From Pseudomonas putida (lineage in GTDB: Bacteria; Pseudomonadota; Gammaproteobacteria; Pseudomonadales; Pseudomonadaceae), in NCBI RefSeq assembly GCF_028682175.1, contig NZ_JANHKS010000022.1, positions 1 through 64,000 on the forward strand: 64,000 bases of DNA, read 5' to 3'. The notes beneath the pieces are model-generated. The model did not search any database and was not told the DNA's origin. It saw nothing but the letters and a program-made list of their open reading frames with translations. Shown here piece by piece: positions 8,560 to 18,181 of the stretch (position 1 is its first letter; each line of letters opens with the position of its first letter). Position numbers and translations under genes: made by a program.

Positions 8560-9837
8560 TCAGAGGATGTTCGAGTAATCCGCCTCGATCCGGTCCAGGC
8601 TCAGGTGATTGAGGAAGTTGGAGAAGCACATCCACGCCGACAGCGCGTTCATGTCGCGGAACTGGTCGGGCAGGTACTTGGGCGGCACCACCAGTCCTTC
8701 GTCCACCAGTTGGCGCAGGGTGCGCATGTCTTCCAGGGTGGTCTTGCCGCAGAACAGCAGCGGCACCTGCTCAAGCTTGCCCTTTCTCACGGCCAACTGG
8801 ATGTAGTTGTAGACCATGATGAAACCCTTCAGGTACGAAAGGTCCTTGGTGAATGGCAGACCGTTCGGCACAGAGCCTCGGAAAACGCGGCTGGCGTTGC
8901 CGTAGCTTTCCGGCATGCCGAAGCCCTGCTCGCGATAGAAATCGAACACCTGGAGGAAATCCGCGCCCTCCTCGGCCATGTGGATGGCGCGGGTGCGGTT
9001 GGTGAGCTTGCGCAGGCGGCTCGGGTACGAGGCGAAGCCGATCACTTCCATCAGAATCGCCAGCCCTTCCTGAGTCACCGTCGACGAGGGCGGACCCTTG
9101 GCCAGGAAGGTGCAGATTGGCTGGTTCAAGCCGTTGAGCGTGGTGCCCACGTGGACCAGGCCTTCGTGGACTTCCAGCGCCCGCACGTCACGCTCGTTGA
9201 ACATCGCGTCGCTGCGGATCTTGATGTAGTCGGCGCCCGCCGCAGCGTCAGCCACGATGCCGTCGGACTCGAACACGCGGATGGTTTCCTCGGCCTCGCC
9301 GAAGGTGCGGTTCAGGCGGCTTTGCAGCATGGCCACCGCGTCCTTGGCGTTGAGTGTCTTGGGTTCGTCCTTGAGGTCACCACGCCCGGCGATGTTGTTC
9401 AGGTAATCGGAGAGCATCATGCCCAGGTCGGCCAGGGTCGGGTCGCCGGCATGGAACGCATCGGAGGCCGCGCCGTACAGCTCCTGGGAGATCAGGCCGA
9501 AATCCGGCGTGCCCCGGGCTTCGAGCATGCGGATCACCATGCGGTATTCCTTGCACATGCGGCGCATGATCTGCCCGACCGGGTTGAACTGGCCCAGTTG
9601 CCGGGTGATGTCGCGCTCGATGTTCTGGAACTCGAGCTTCACCGCGCCCGAATCGAACCCCAGCGGGCGGTTCTGGTAATAGGCGCGGTCGACCTCGGGC
9701 GGTTCCTTGCCCTTGGCGGCCAGGAACGTCTTGCGGATGCTGTCGTCCCATTTCACGGCATCGAGTACGCGAATCGGCGTCTGCGCCAACACAATACGAT
9801 CGGACAGCGTGCGTATGGTCTGTTGGTAATCGTCCAC
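8560..9837 (-). CDS. DUF1704 / QEGLA-motif protein, putative zinc metallopeptidase
   Basis: This 425-residue protein is of the family annotated as flavohemoglobin expression-modulating QEGLA motif protein (DUF1704, TIGR02421). The defining TQEGLA lies at residues 255-260. HEGLVH at 224-229 is an HExxxH zinc site of the kind found in the related eukaryotic MATCAP tyrosine carboxypeptidases, so a peptidase activity is plausible. No signal peptide or membrane span is seen. The start codon is GTG, with AAAGGGG eight bases upstream. It is flanked by the lipoprotein at 9866-10423 on the same strand. The bacterial substrate is not known. Confidence 0.85.
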   Translation of the reverse strand: MDDYQQTIRTLSDRIVLAQTPIRVLDAVKWDDSIRKTFLAAKGKEPPEVDRAYYQNRPLGFDSGAVKLEFQNIERDITRQLGQFNPVGQIMRRMCKEYRMVIRMLEARGTPDFGLISQELYGAASDAFHAGDPTLADLGMMLSDYLNNIAGRGDLKDEPKTLNAKDAVAMLQSRLNRTFGEAEETIRVFESDGIVADAAAGADYIKIRSDAMFNERDVRALEVHEGLVHVGTTLNGLNQPICTFLAKGPPSSTVTQEGLAILMEVIGFASYPSRLRKLTNRTRAIHMAEEGADFLQVFDFYREQGFGMPESYGNASRVFRGSVPNGLPFTKDLSYLKGFIMVYNYIQLAVRKGKLEQVPLLFCGKTTLEDMRTLRQLVDEGLVVPPKYLPDQFRDMNALSAWMCFSNFLNHLSLDRIEADYSNIL

Positions 9838-9865
9838 CCAATACCCCTTTGATTAACCGGTAGCG

Positions 9866-10423
9866 CTATTTGGTCATGCGCTGATATTTGGCCGCATTGA
9901 TGAAGACATCGGAATTGGCGGTGTCGTCCAGGTAGGCGAACACCTTGTCCATGGAGCTGGTGATCAGGACGCCGTCGCCCTTCTCGGTGTCCACCGTCTG
10001 GCCGTCGAAGACCTTCTGTTCCACCAGTTGCTGGAAGCGTTCGAGGTCAAGATCATAGACCTCCAGCTCGTCGGCGGCGTTTTGATTGTCGATCAGGTCG
10101 AAGCCTGCGATCACGTAGTTGGCGCCGTACTTGTCCGGCAGCGAGGCGCACAGGTACCAGCGGCTGCCGTGGCGGGCCACGGTGAAGGTGTATTCGTCAC
10201 GGTTCTGGCGATCGCCCTTGCGATAGCTGACCGCCCGGTATTGATTGGTGCCGGCGCGACTGATCTCGAGCTCCAGCGGCTCGCCCCAGGCGTTCTTGCT
10301 GGTCCAGGTGCCGAGCAGTCCGGGCGGCGCGGTATCGCGGGTCGCGATCGGGTCCTTGAACGTCACCAGGCATCCGCTCAACAGGGCGAACGACAAGGCG
10401 AGCACGACGCTCCAGACTTTCAT
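9866..10423 (-). CDS. Hypothetical lipoprotein
   Basis: This 185-residue protein has a signal peptide ending in the lipobox LSGC (Cys18). The mature part is mixed beta/alpha, with TPPGLLGTWTSKN-like and EYTFTVARHGSRWYLCASLP segments that resemble a small lipocalin or beta-sandwich fold. ATG 10423 is preceded by GGGGAGGAAAGG. A gap of 28 bp to the DUF1704 gene and 37 bp to the TetR gene suggests one operon. A conserved lipoprotein at this position is familiar in pseudomonads, but I cannot assign a function. Confidence 0.75.
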   Translation of the reverse strand: MKVWSVVLALSFALLSGCLVTFKDPIATRDTAPPGLLGTWTSKNAWGEPLELEISRAGTNQYRAVSYRKGDRQNRDEYTFTVARHGSRWYLCASLPDKYGANYVIAGFDLIDNQNAADELEVYDLDLERFQQLVEQKVFDGQTVDTEKGDGVLITSSMDKVFAYLDDTANSDVFINAAKYQRMTK

Positions 10424-10460
10424 CCTTTCCTCCCCATGTGAGCCGTGAACCGGCGAACGA

Positions 10461-11192
10461 TCAACCCGCCACGGGCCTTGCAGTGCCCAGCACCAAGTGC
10501 ATCTGGCGGGTAAGAATAGCGAGCATTTGCTCGTCTGCGTCGGGCCGTGGGCCTTCGAGCAGCCCCTGATATTCCATCCGCCCGATAATCCCCGTCAACA
10601 CTTGCGCGTCCGTCTGCGGCTGGGCCGAGCCCATGACCTCGAGAAACTGGGCACTTCCCTGCAGCAGAATCTCCTGATGGGCGCTCACCAGAGGTGCCAG
10701 GCGCGGGTTGATCAAGGCTTCGAGGCGGAAGGCATGCTCGGCGATCAACTGGTCGCGGCGGGTCATCAGTTGATGACGCACGTATTCCATCGTCATGCGC
10801 GCGATTTCGTCGGCCAGGCGTCCACGGGCCTCGGCACTGCCATCGTTGCGCGCAACCATTTCGCGCAGCAACACTTCGGTGTTGGTCCACAGCTTGGCCA
10901 TGTAGGCGGCGCTGCGCTCGACGTATTGGGCGAAGGCATCGGTGAGCAGGTCGTCGATGTCCTTGAAGTAATAGGTGGTGGCCGACAGCGGCACCTGCGC
11001 CTCGGCAGCCACGGCACGATGGCGAACGGCGCGCACGCCATCGCGGATGAGGATGCGCATGGCGGCATCGAGAATCTGCTGGCGACGCTGTTCACTGCCC
11101 TGTCGGCTCGCTTTGCGGCCTTGATACTGAACACTCTGCGCCACAGCCGTGGCAAGGCCGGCGGCTCCCTTTTGAGCGATCGTACGATTCAC
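10461..11192 (-). CDS. TetR-family transcriptional regulator
   Basis: This DNA-binding repressor has 243 residues. The helix-turn-helix lies in residues about 40-85 (RRQQILDAAMRILIRDG followed by VPLSATTYYFKDIDDLL). The TTYYFKDIDDLL recognition-helix segment is a TetR hallmark. The C-terminal ligand domain is all-helical. The start was set at GTG 11192 because AAAAAGGAA lies just upstream and VNRTIAQKG is family-like; the open frame extends 12 codons further to 11228. It lies directly upstream of the lipoprotein and DUF1704 genes and may regulate them. Ligand unknown. Confidence 0.85.
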   Translation of the reverse strand: MNRTIAQKGAAGLATAVAQSVQYQGRKASRQGSEQRRQQILDAAMRILIRDGVRAVRHRAVAAEAQVPLSATTYYFKDIDDLLTDAFAQYVERSAAYMAKLWTNTEVLLREMVARNDGSAEARGRLADEIARMTMEYVRHQLMTRRDQLIAEHAFRLEALINPRLAPLVSAHQEILLQGSAQFLEVMGSAQPQTDAQVLTGIIGRMEYQGLLEGPRPDADEQMLAILTRQMHLVLGTARPVAG

Positions 11193-11257
11193 GACAGGTT
11201 TCCTTTTTAGTCTTCGAAATCGGGGCATCGGAAAGCTTCGGTGTCTGCACCGGCCCC

Positions 11258-11323
11258 GTCGCGGGCGAGCGCGCTCCTACAGTCGAGCACAATACAGTGT
11301 AGGAGCGCGCTTGCCCGCGAAGG
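11258..11323. repeat. REP pair
   Basis: Two inverted REP cores (GTCGCGGGCGAGCGCGCTCC and its complement) are separated by only about 20 bp, a compact doublet between the TetR gene and the lysS terminator. Confidence 0.85.
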
Positions 11324-11360
11324 CGTCAGCACAGGTAACCGAACATCCGCAAAACAGGCA

Positions 11361-11392
11361 AAAAAAAGCCGCCCTCTCCAGGCGGCTTTTCT
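11361..11392 (-). terminator. Rho-independent terminator of lysS
   Basis: Read on the minus strand: AAAAGCCGCC, a short loop, then GGCGGCTTTTTTT. It starts about 10 bp past the lysS stop. Confidence 0.9.
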
Positions 11393-11400
11393 GACAACGC

Positions 11401-12903
11401 TTAAGCCTGAGGCCGCATGTGCGGGAACAGGATCACGTCGCGGATCGATGGCGAGTTGGTCAGCAGCATCACCAGACGGTCGATACCGATACCCTCACCC
11501 GCCGTCGGCGGCATGCCGTATTCCAGCGCGCGAACGAAGTCGGCGTCGTAGTGCATGGCTTCGTCGTCACCGGCGTCCTTGTCGGCCACCTGGGCCATGA
11601 AGCGCTCGGCCTGGTCTTCCGCGTCGTTCAACTCGGAGTAGGCGTTGGCGATTTCACGGCCGCCGATGAACAGCTCGAAACGGTCGGTGACGTTCGGGTT
11701 TTCGTCGTTGCGGCGCGCCAGCGGCGACACTTCGAACGGGTACTGGGTGATGAAGTGCGGCTGTTCCAGCTTGTGCTCGACCAGCTCTTCGAAAATCATC
11801 ACCTGCAGCTTGCCCAGGCCTTCGAAGCCCAGCACCTTGGCACCGGCTTTCTTGGCGATGGCGCGAGCCTTGTCGATGTCGTTCAGGTCATCGGCGGTCA
11901 GATCCGGGTTGTACTTGAGGATCGAATCGAACACCGACAGACGCGCGAACGGCTCGCCGAAGTGGAACACCTTGTCGCCGTACGGCACGTCGGTGGACCC
12001 CAGCACAAGCTGCGCCAGTTCGCGGAACAGTTCTTCGGTCAGGTCCATGTTGTCTTCGTAGTCGGCGTAGGCCTGGTAGAACTCCAACATGGTGAATTCA
12101 GGGTTGTGACGGGTCGAGACGCCTTCGTTACGAAAGTTGCGGTTGATCTCGAACACCTTCTCGAAGCCGCCAACCACCAGACGCTTGAGGTACAGCTCAG
12201 GCGCGATACGCAGGAACATTTCCATGTCCAGGGCGTTGTGGTGGGTTTCGAACGGCTTCGCCGCGGCGCCGCCCGGAATGGTCTGCAGCATCGGCGTCTC
12301 GACTTCCAGGAAATCACGCTTCATCAGGAAGCTGCGGATGTGGGCGATGACTTGCGAGCGCACGCGGAAGGTGTCGCGTACTTCTTCGTTGACGATCAGG
12401 TCAACGTAGCGCTGACGGTAGCGCTGTTCGGTGTCGGTCAGGCCGTGGTGCTTGTCCGGCAGCGGGCGCAGCGACTTGGTCAGCAGGCGCACGGTGGTCA
12501 TCTCGACGTACAGGTCGCCCTTGCCGGAACGGGCCAGGGTGCCTTCGGCGGCGATGATGTCGCCCATGTCCCAGGTCTTGACCGCGGCCAGGGTTTCCTC
12601 GGACAGGGTCTTGCGGTTGACGTAGACCTGGATGCGACCGGTCATGTCCTGGATCACCATGAACGAGCCACGGTTGAGCATGATGCGACCGGCAACCTTG
12701 ACCGGAATCGCCGCTTCAGCCAGCTCTTCCTTGGTCTTGTCCGCGTACTGTTTCTGCAGGTCGTTGCAGTAGTTTTCGCGGCGGAAGTCGTTCGGGAAGG
12801 CGTTACCCTTCGCGCGCTCGGCTGCAAGCTTTTCCTTGCGCAGGGCGATCAGGGTGTTTTCTTCCTGTTGCTGGGCTTGCGGGTCGAGTTGTTGGTCGCT
12901 CAT
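11401..12903 (-). CDS. lysS: Lysyl-tRNA synthetase (class II)
   Basis: LysS charges tRNA-Lys. The 500-residue protein has an N-terminal OB-fold anticodon domain (about 65-175, VKVAGRIMLNRG start) and a class II catalytic core. Core motifs are the motif 2 region FRNEGVSTRHNPEFTMLEFY and the C-terminal motif 3 TAGEGIGIDRLVMLLT. The start at 12903 (MSDQQLDPQ) matches the family; the open frame runs 25 codons further. It lies 114 bp after prfB on the same strand, the usual prfB-lysS pairing. Confidence 0.97.
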   Translation of the reverse strand: MSDQQLDPQAQQQEENTLIALRKEKLAAERAKGNAFPNDFRRENYCNDLQKQYADKTKEELAEAAIPVKVAGRIMLNRGSFMVIQDMTGRIQVYVNRKTLSEETLAAVKTWDMGDIIAAEGTLARSGKGDLYVEMTTVRLLTKSLRPLPDKHHGLTDTEQRYRQRYVDLIVNEEVRDTFRVRSQVIAHIRSFLMKRDFLEVETPMLQTIPGGAAAKPFETHHNALDMEMFLRIAPELYLKRLVVGGFEKVFEINRNFRNEGVSTRHNPEFTMLEFYQAYADYEDNMDLTEELFRELAQLVLGSTDVPYGDKVFHFGEPFARLSVFDSILKYNPDLTADDLNDIDKARAIAKKAGAKVLGFEGLGKLQVMIFEELVEHKLEQPHFITQYPFEVSPLARRNDENPNVTDRFELFIGGREIANAYSELNDAEDQAERFMAQVADKDAGDDEAMHYDADFVRALEYGMPPTAGEGIGIDRLVMLLTNSPSIRDVILFPHMRPQA

Positions 12904-13017
12904 GTCTTCAGTTATTCCATCAGGTTCGTTGCCCATCATCCGCCACGGGTCAGCGGTGAGGAATCGCGGGCCGGTCATGCGCAGTGGCGTGCCGTGCCCG
13001 CAACGGTAGTTTCGCGG

Positions 13018-14113
13018 TTACAGGCCTTGCTTGAGGCTGGCTTCCAGGTAACCGTCGAGGTCGCCGTCCAGCACCTTGTTGCAGTCACTGCGCTCGACGC
13101 CGGTACGCAGGTCCTTGATGCGCGAGTCATCGAGGACGTACGAACGGATCTGGTGACCCCAGCCGATGTCGGACTTGGTGTCTTCCAGGGCCTGGGACGC
13201 CGCGTTGCGCTTCTGCATTTCCAGCTCGTACAACTTGGCCCGCAGCATTTTCATGGCGGTGTCCTTGTTGGCGTGCTGGGAGCGCTCGTTCTGGCAGCTG
13301 ACCACGGTGTTGGTCGGCACGTGGGTGATACGCACCGCCGAGTCGGTGGTGTTGACGTGCTGACCACCGGCACCGGACGAACGATAGGTATCGATGCGCA
13401 GGTCCGACGGGTTGATGTCGATCTCGATGCGGTCGTCGATCTCGGGGGATACGAACACCGCCGAGAACGAGGTGTGGCGACGGGCGCCGGAGTCGAACGG
13501 GCTCTTGCGCACCAGGCGGTGAACGCCGATCTCGGTACGCAGCCAGCCAAAGGCGTACTCGCCCTTGATGTGCACCGTGGCGCCCTTGATGCCGGCGACT
13601 TCGCCTTCGGACAGTTCCATGATGGTGGCGTCGAAGCCACGCTTGTCGGCCCAGCGCAGGTACATGCGCAGCAGGATGTTGGCCCAGTCCTGTGCTTCAG
13701 TACCGCCGGAACCGGCCTGGATGTCCAGGTAGGCGTTGTTGGGGTCCATCTCGCCGCTGAACATGCGACGGAATTCAAGCTTGGCCAGCGATTCTTCAAG
13801 GCCCTGGAGCAGCTCGACGACGTCATTGACGGCGCCTTCGTCGTTTTCTTCGACGGCCATGTCCAAAAGCTCGCGCGAATCGGTCAGGCCGCTGGACATC
13901 TCGTCCAGGGTCTCGACGATCTGCGCCAGGGTGGCGCGCTCGCGGCCCAGTGCCTGGGCGTACTCGGGCTTGTTCCAGACGTTCGGGTCTTCCAGCTCGC
14001 GGTTGACTTCGATCAGACGATCACTCTTGTGATCGTAGTCAAAGATACCCCCGAATGGACTGGGAGCGTTCGGTCAGGTCCTTGATGGTGTTCAGGATCG
14101 GGTTGATTTCCAT
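13018..14113 (-). CDS. prfB: Peptide chain release factor 2, with programmed +1 frameshift
   Basis: RF2 terminates translation at UGA and UAA. The gene begins at ATG 14113 (MEINPILNTIKDL) and meets an in-frame TGA at 14041-14039 in the context CGG GGG TAT CTT TGA C. This is the classic autoregulatory +1 shift site, with an SD-like GGGGG before CTT-TGA. After the shift the frame continues as LDYDHKSDRLI and on to the stop at 13018, giving 364 residues. The GGQ motif (SGAGGQHVNTTDSA) and RF2-type SPF tripeptide (RKSPFDSGARR) are present. The uninterrupted frame from 13899 is only the internal part. Confidence 0.97.
14039..14053 (-). promoter_or_regulatory. prfB: prfB programmed frameshift site
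   Basis: Read on the minus strand: CGG GGG TAT CTT TGA. Slippage from CTT to TTT when RF2 is scarce restores the frame, an established autoregulation of RF2. Confidence 0.95.
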
Positions 14114-14313
14114 GGTCGACAGGACTCGCAGGCGAATTTAGCAAAGCCCGCGAGTATAGCTCATTCGTCCCCATTGCGGCAGTCCGTCCGGCTGCCTGGC
14201 CTCCTGACTAATCGCGAACCGCGATAACCCTCATCGCGAAACAGCCTAGCGCCCGCATCGGCTGCGCACATACTCGGAAAAGGACATCAGGAAACACCGA
14301 AAAGGAGGTCGAG

Positions 14314-15921
14314 ATGAAACCCGGGCAACTTGCCTTGTGGGTGATGGTGACGCTGTTCGCGGCGTCCCCCATCCACGCAGAAGAAAACCCGTCGACTGTC
14401 TATCCTGCCGCGACACAGGCCGAACAGTCCGGCGTGGGCGACGAAATACCGTCGCAAGCACCGCCCACCTCCCCCGAATCAGCGGCCAGCGGTGTCTTTC
14501 AGGCTCCGGCTTCCGCTTTCGCCACCGATGGCAACCTGGACATCGGCAAAGCGGGCGCTGCGGTACCCTTCAAAGTCGATTACTCGAGCTTCGGCCCGGG
14601 ACACAAGGTGATCCTGCGCTGGACCGGCACCAGCACCTATAATGCGCCGGTGCAGACCACCGCCGCCGCGCACCCGCTCACGTTCACGGTGCCCAAGGCC
14701 ACAGTCGCCCAGGATTTCGGCAAGACAGCGACCATCACCTATACCGTCGAAGTGCCCGGCGCACCTATCCAGACCTCCGAGCCACTGACGGTCAACGTCA
14801 TGCTCGAAGCGCTGCCGGCACCCGAGTTGCCGCTGGCCCCGGACAACAAGCTGGACGTGGGCAAGGCCCCGCTGTCCGTCCCCTTCAAGGTGGCCTTTGC
14901 GAGCCTGGCCGCCGGCCAGAAGGTCACGCTGATCTGGGGTGGCGTCACGCCTTACCGGGCGGCGGCCCAGAACACCACGAGCACGGCACCATTGGTGTTC
15001 AACGTGCCCCGGGAGGTGATTGCCAGGGAATTGGGCAACACGGTGCCCGTGACCTACACAGTCGAGATTGCGGGCGTCGCGCTGCAAACCTCCCAGCCCC
15101 TGAACATACAAGTGCAGATCGGTGACTTTCCGCCGCCCAACCTGCCGCTGGCGACCGGGGTGGACACGGCGCTCAGCCTAAACAGGCGCTATGCCGATAC
15201 CCGCGAGCAATGTGACGAGGGCACGCCGGCGTTCTACTGCAGCGGCGTGGTGATTCGTGCAACGCAGAATGGCAACTACGACCCCTGGGACCCAAGCACC
15301 ACGGCCATCACCCTGGGAGGCGTGTCGTTTTCGTACATGCGCAAGGATGCATTCGTCAGCACGCTTTACCACAACAGCGGCTTCATCTTCCTCGCCCAAC
15401 AGGACGCAATTCGCCAGGGCAAGGCTCAGGAGTATCTGTGCACATATCCCTATGATGCCTGGACTGCCCAGCCCAGAAGGCCCGACGCAGGCTGTGGTTT
15501 CCAGCCAAGAGCCGCCCAGGCGGACCTGAGCACTTGCCAGAGCGTGGACGCCATCACCACCGAAGGCTGGTACGCATTCGCCCGACAACTGACCCACCCG
15601 CAGGAACAGTGCTCGTTCAGCACCCGGGACTGGAGCCAGTTCCTCACCAGCCTGAAAGTGCGGGCCAACCGGCCTGCCAACATGCCGGACGCGTGGAACG
15701 AGATTCTGGTCAGGGTCTGGGACCAGAACATCCCGGCCCAGTTGCCGATCGAGGCGTTCTTCTACAAGAACCCCGCAGGCCTTGCCGAGGCCAGGACCTA
15801 TCAGCAGAAATACGCGGCACGGACCGCAGGCGCCTGGCTGCCGGTCATCAAGCTTGACCTCGCTGCCCCCAACGATGCGCCCTTCAGCTACATCCCCACC
15901 GACCAATTGATTCAACCCTGA
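14314..15921 (+). CDS. Secreted Ig-repeat protein with cysteine-rich C-terminal domain (paralogue 1)
   Basis: This 535-residue exported protein has a signal peptide at 1-22 (cut after IHA) and a Ser/Pro/Ala-rich linker. Two Ig-like repeats follow at about 70-168 and 172-272, each with a DxGKA...VPFKV opening, a GxKVxLxW core and a TVPKATVAxxxG-like strand. A C-terminal domain (about 285-535) carries YADTREQC, AFYCSGVVIRAT, YDPWDPS, GVSFSYMRKD, WNEILVRVWD and LPIEAFFY, with six or more cysteines. From memory this domain resembles proteins annotated halovibrin HvnA-like in Pseudomonas. AAGGAGG precedes the start. It is the first of three tandem paralogues. Biochemical role unknown. Confidence 0.8.
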   Translation: MKPGQLALWVMVTLFAASPIHAEENPSTVYPAATQAEQSGVGDEIPSQAPPTSPESAASGVFQAPASAFATDGNLDIGKAGAAVPFKVDYSSFGPGHKVILRWTGTSTYNAPVQTTAAAHPLTFTVPKATVAQDFGKTATITYTVEVPGAPIQTSEPLTVNVMLEALPAPELPLAPDNKLDVGKAPLSVPFKVAFASLAAGQKVTLIWGGVTPYRAAAQNTTSTAPLVFNVPREVIARELGNTVPVTYTVEIAGVALQTSQPLNIQVQIGDFPPPNLPLATGVDTALSLNRRYADTREQCDEGTPAFYCSGVVIRATQNGNYDPWDPSTTAITLGGVSFSYMRKDAFVSTLYHNSGFIFLAQQDAIRQGKAQEYLCTYPYDAWTAQPRRPDAGCGFQPRAAQADLSTCQSVDAITTEGWYAFARQLTHPQEQCSFSTRDWSQFLTSLKVRANRPANMPDAWNEILVRVWDQNIPAQLPIEAFFYKNPAGLAEARTYQQKYAARTAGAWLPVIKLDLAAPNDAPFSYIPTDQLIQP

Positions 15922-16005
15922 TATCGACAGGACCGACTCCCTGCCGGGCATTTTCGCAGGCAGGGAACGATGCATGACTCTGCCGACCGACGACATGGAG
16001 GTCAC

Positions 16006-18120
16006 ATGAAACTCTTGTATGCGTTGCTGATCACAACGCTGATGTCCCTTGCAGCCCTGCCCGGGGTACAAGCTGACAGCCAGCCATGCAATTGCCAGTG
16101 CCAATGCGAGGCATCCCCTGCGACGTCGCCCGGCGGCAGCGTGCTGGCGATACCCAAACCGCCGCCGCCTGTGGTCGTCGAAGCATCGAACGACGAGCTC
16201 GATCTGCAGACCCTGGGCACTGCCGATGCGACAGTCGAGGTGAGCTACCCCGAAATCGCCGACGGGCATACCGCAGGGTTGTACTGGACCAGTCCTGCCG
16301 GGCAGTACCGGGCGCCGGTGCAGACCGTCAGCGGTGGCGCCAAAAAGCTCATGTTCAAGATCCCCAATGCCACCGTCGTCAATGATCTTGGCCAGTCCCC
16401 GGAGATCACCGCAAGTGTCGGCGTTGCCAACGAGAAACTGGTGATCTCCGAGCCCCGCACCATCACGATCATCAGCGGCGCGCCACCGGGCGAATACCCG
16501 GCAGCGGCATTACCCGATTTCACGGATAACCTGGTGGACGTCGGAGTGCTCACCGGCGACCTGAACGTTCGTGTGGCCTATGACAGCCTGGCTGCCGGAC
16601 AGCAGGTAAAGGTGCTGTGGCGGGGTCCGGTGACCTATGACACCCCTTTGCAGTCCCCTGAGGACGACACGCCCCTGGGCTTCACCATCCCCCGCGACGT
16701 CGTCATCGCCAGTCTCGGCAAGCCGGTCACCTTGAGCTACGAGGTCACGCTCGACGGACAGGTGTTTCAGCCCTCCGATAGCCTGACCCTGAACGTCGTC
16801 CTCAGAACCCTCAAGGAAGTTCCGGTCATCCCCTCGGCGGTCGATGGAAAAGTGGATCTGAAAGCTTTGCTGTTCAAGCCCCTGATCATTACGTACAGCT
16901 ACACCGGCATCACCCCGGGCCACACCGCGGGCATCCGTTGGGCCGGCAACCCGGCCTATGACACGCCGCACCCTGCAATCGGCACCACGCCCAGGCCACT
17001 GGAATTCACTATCCCCTACGACAAGGTCCGGCTGGAGAGAGACAAGACCGTGCTGGTCAGCGCCTCGGTGGGTACCGGGGACAACCATCTGACGATATCG
17101 CCAGAGGTGTCGGTGGAGGTGGTCGACACCCGCCCCGGAGGCGAGGAAGTCGCTGCCGATCTCAACGCGCGCTACAACGACACGCGCAAGACCTGCGACA
17201 GCGATCTGCCGTCCTATTACTGCAACGGTGTCACGATCCGCGGGACGGTCAATGGCGGTTACGACCCCTGGGATCCGAGCCCTACTCAACTGACCAAAGG
17301 CTCGATGTCCTTTTCCTATCTGCGCAAGGACGCCAGGGTCACCCAGCTTTTTCGTCCCAGCGGCTACATCCTGCTGTCCCAGGACAACGCCATCGCCCAA
17401 GGCAAGGCCTACGACTACCTGTGCAGCTATCCGCACGATGGATGGACTGACCTCGTCGGCAGGCCAGGCCTGGGCTGCGGCCTGCAACCCAAGGCGAACC
17501 AGCCGCTTATTGACATGCTCACGCAGAACCCTGAGCTGGCCAACCTGCTCAAGAATGATGATGCCCTGGTTGAGCGTTTGAAGAACGACCAGAGCCCTGC
17601 CGGCCTGCTCACGAGCGATTCCAGGCTGGCCGAGTTGCTCAGGGCGGCACCCACTCTGGGCGCCTTGCTCAGTGATAACGAGCGAATGGTTGAGCACTGG
17701 CGCGTGGCGCCTTACGCTGACGACCTGAGCACCTGTGCCGGGCAGAACGCAGCGACCATGGCGACATGGAACAGCTATTCGAGCAAGTTGACCCATCCAT
17801 CGCAGCAGTGCTCCCTCAGCGCCCAGGATGCGACGCAATTCGACACCAGCCTCAAGGCCCGAGAGTTTGCCCTTCCGGTGATCAAAAGCACCTGGAACGA
17901 AGTTCTCGTCAAGGTGTGGCCAGCCGGCATCCCCAACCGGCTGCCCATGGAAGGCTTCTTCTACACCAGCGCGCCGGGCCTTGCGGAAGCCAAAGCCTAC
18001 CAACAGAAGTACGTGACCCGGACCGGGGGCATGTGGCTGCCCGTCATAAAGCTGGACATGACGAAGCTGGCGGGCAACCCCTTCAGCTACAGCACAGCCG
18101 ATCAGGCCGTACAACCGTAG
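16006..18120 (+). CDS. Secreted Ig-repeat protein with cysteine-rich C-terminal domain (paralogue 2)
   Basis: The protein has 704 residues, with a signal peptide at 1-23 (cut after VQA) followed by an unusual CxCxCxC cluster at residues 28-34. Three Ig-like repeats cover about 58-155, 165-270 and 278-378 (opening elements DELDLQTLG, NLVDVGVLT, GKVDLKALL). The C-terminal domain (about 384-704) is the same as in paralogue 1 (YNDTRKTC, YYCNGVTIRG, YDPWDPS, WNEVLVKVWP, LPMEGFFY). A roughly 70-residue leucine-rich helical insert sits at about 500-570. ATG 16006 was chosen because GGAGG lies just upstream and it starts the signal peptide. The gene lies 84 bp after paralogue 1. Confidence 0.8.
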   Translation: MKLLYALLITTLMSLAALPGVQADSQPCNCQCQCEASPATSPGGSVLAIPKPPPPVVVEASNDELDLQTLGTADATVEVSYPEIADGHTAGLYWTSPAGQYRAPVQTVSGGAKKLMFKIPNATVVNDLGQSPEITASVGVANEKLVISEPRTITIISGAPPGEYPAAALPDFTDNLVDVGVLTGDLNVRVAYDSLAAGQQVKVLWRGPVTYDTPLQSPEDDTPLGFTIPRDVVIASLGKPVTLSYEVTLDGQVFQPSDSLTLNVVLRTLKEVPVIPSAVDGKVDLKALLFKPLIITYSYTGITPGHTAGIRWAGNPAYDTPHPAIGTTPRPLEFTIPYDKVRLERDKTVLVSASVGTGDNHLTISPEVSVEVVDTRPGGEEVAADLNARYNDTRKTCDSDLPSYYCNGVTIRGTVNGGYDPWDPSPTQLTKGSMSFSYLRKDARVTQLFRPSGYILLSQDNAIAQGKAYDYLCSYPHDGWTDLVGRPGLGCGLQPKANQPLIDMLTQNPELANLLKNDDALVERLKNDQSPAGLLTSDSRLAELLRAAPTLGALLSDNERMVEHWRVAPYADDLSTCAGQNAATMATWNSYSSKLTHPSQQCSLSAQDATQFDTSLKAREFALPVIKSTWNEVLVKVWPAGIPNRLPMEGFFYTSAPGLAEAKAYQQKYVTRTGGMWLPVIKLDMTKLAGNPFSYSTADQAVQP

Positions 18121-18181
18121 CGGCCGGACGGCAAGGGTCGCCTCGAGTGACATTTGCCCCGCCGTCGAAAAGGAGATCGAC

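Noticed and set aside
13018..14113. prfB as a frameshifted pseudogene
   Set aside because: The in-frame TGA is in the conserved programmed frameshift context and the rest of RF2 is intact.
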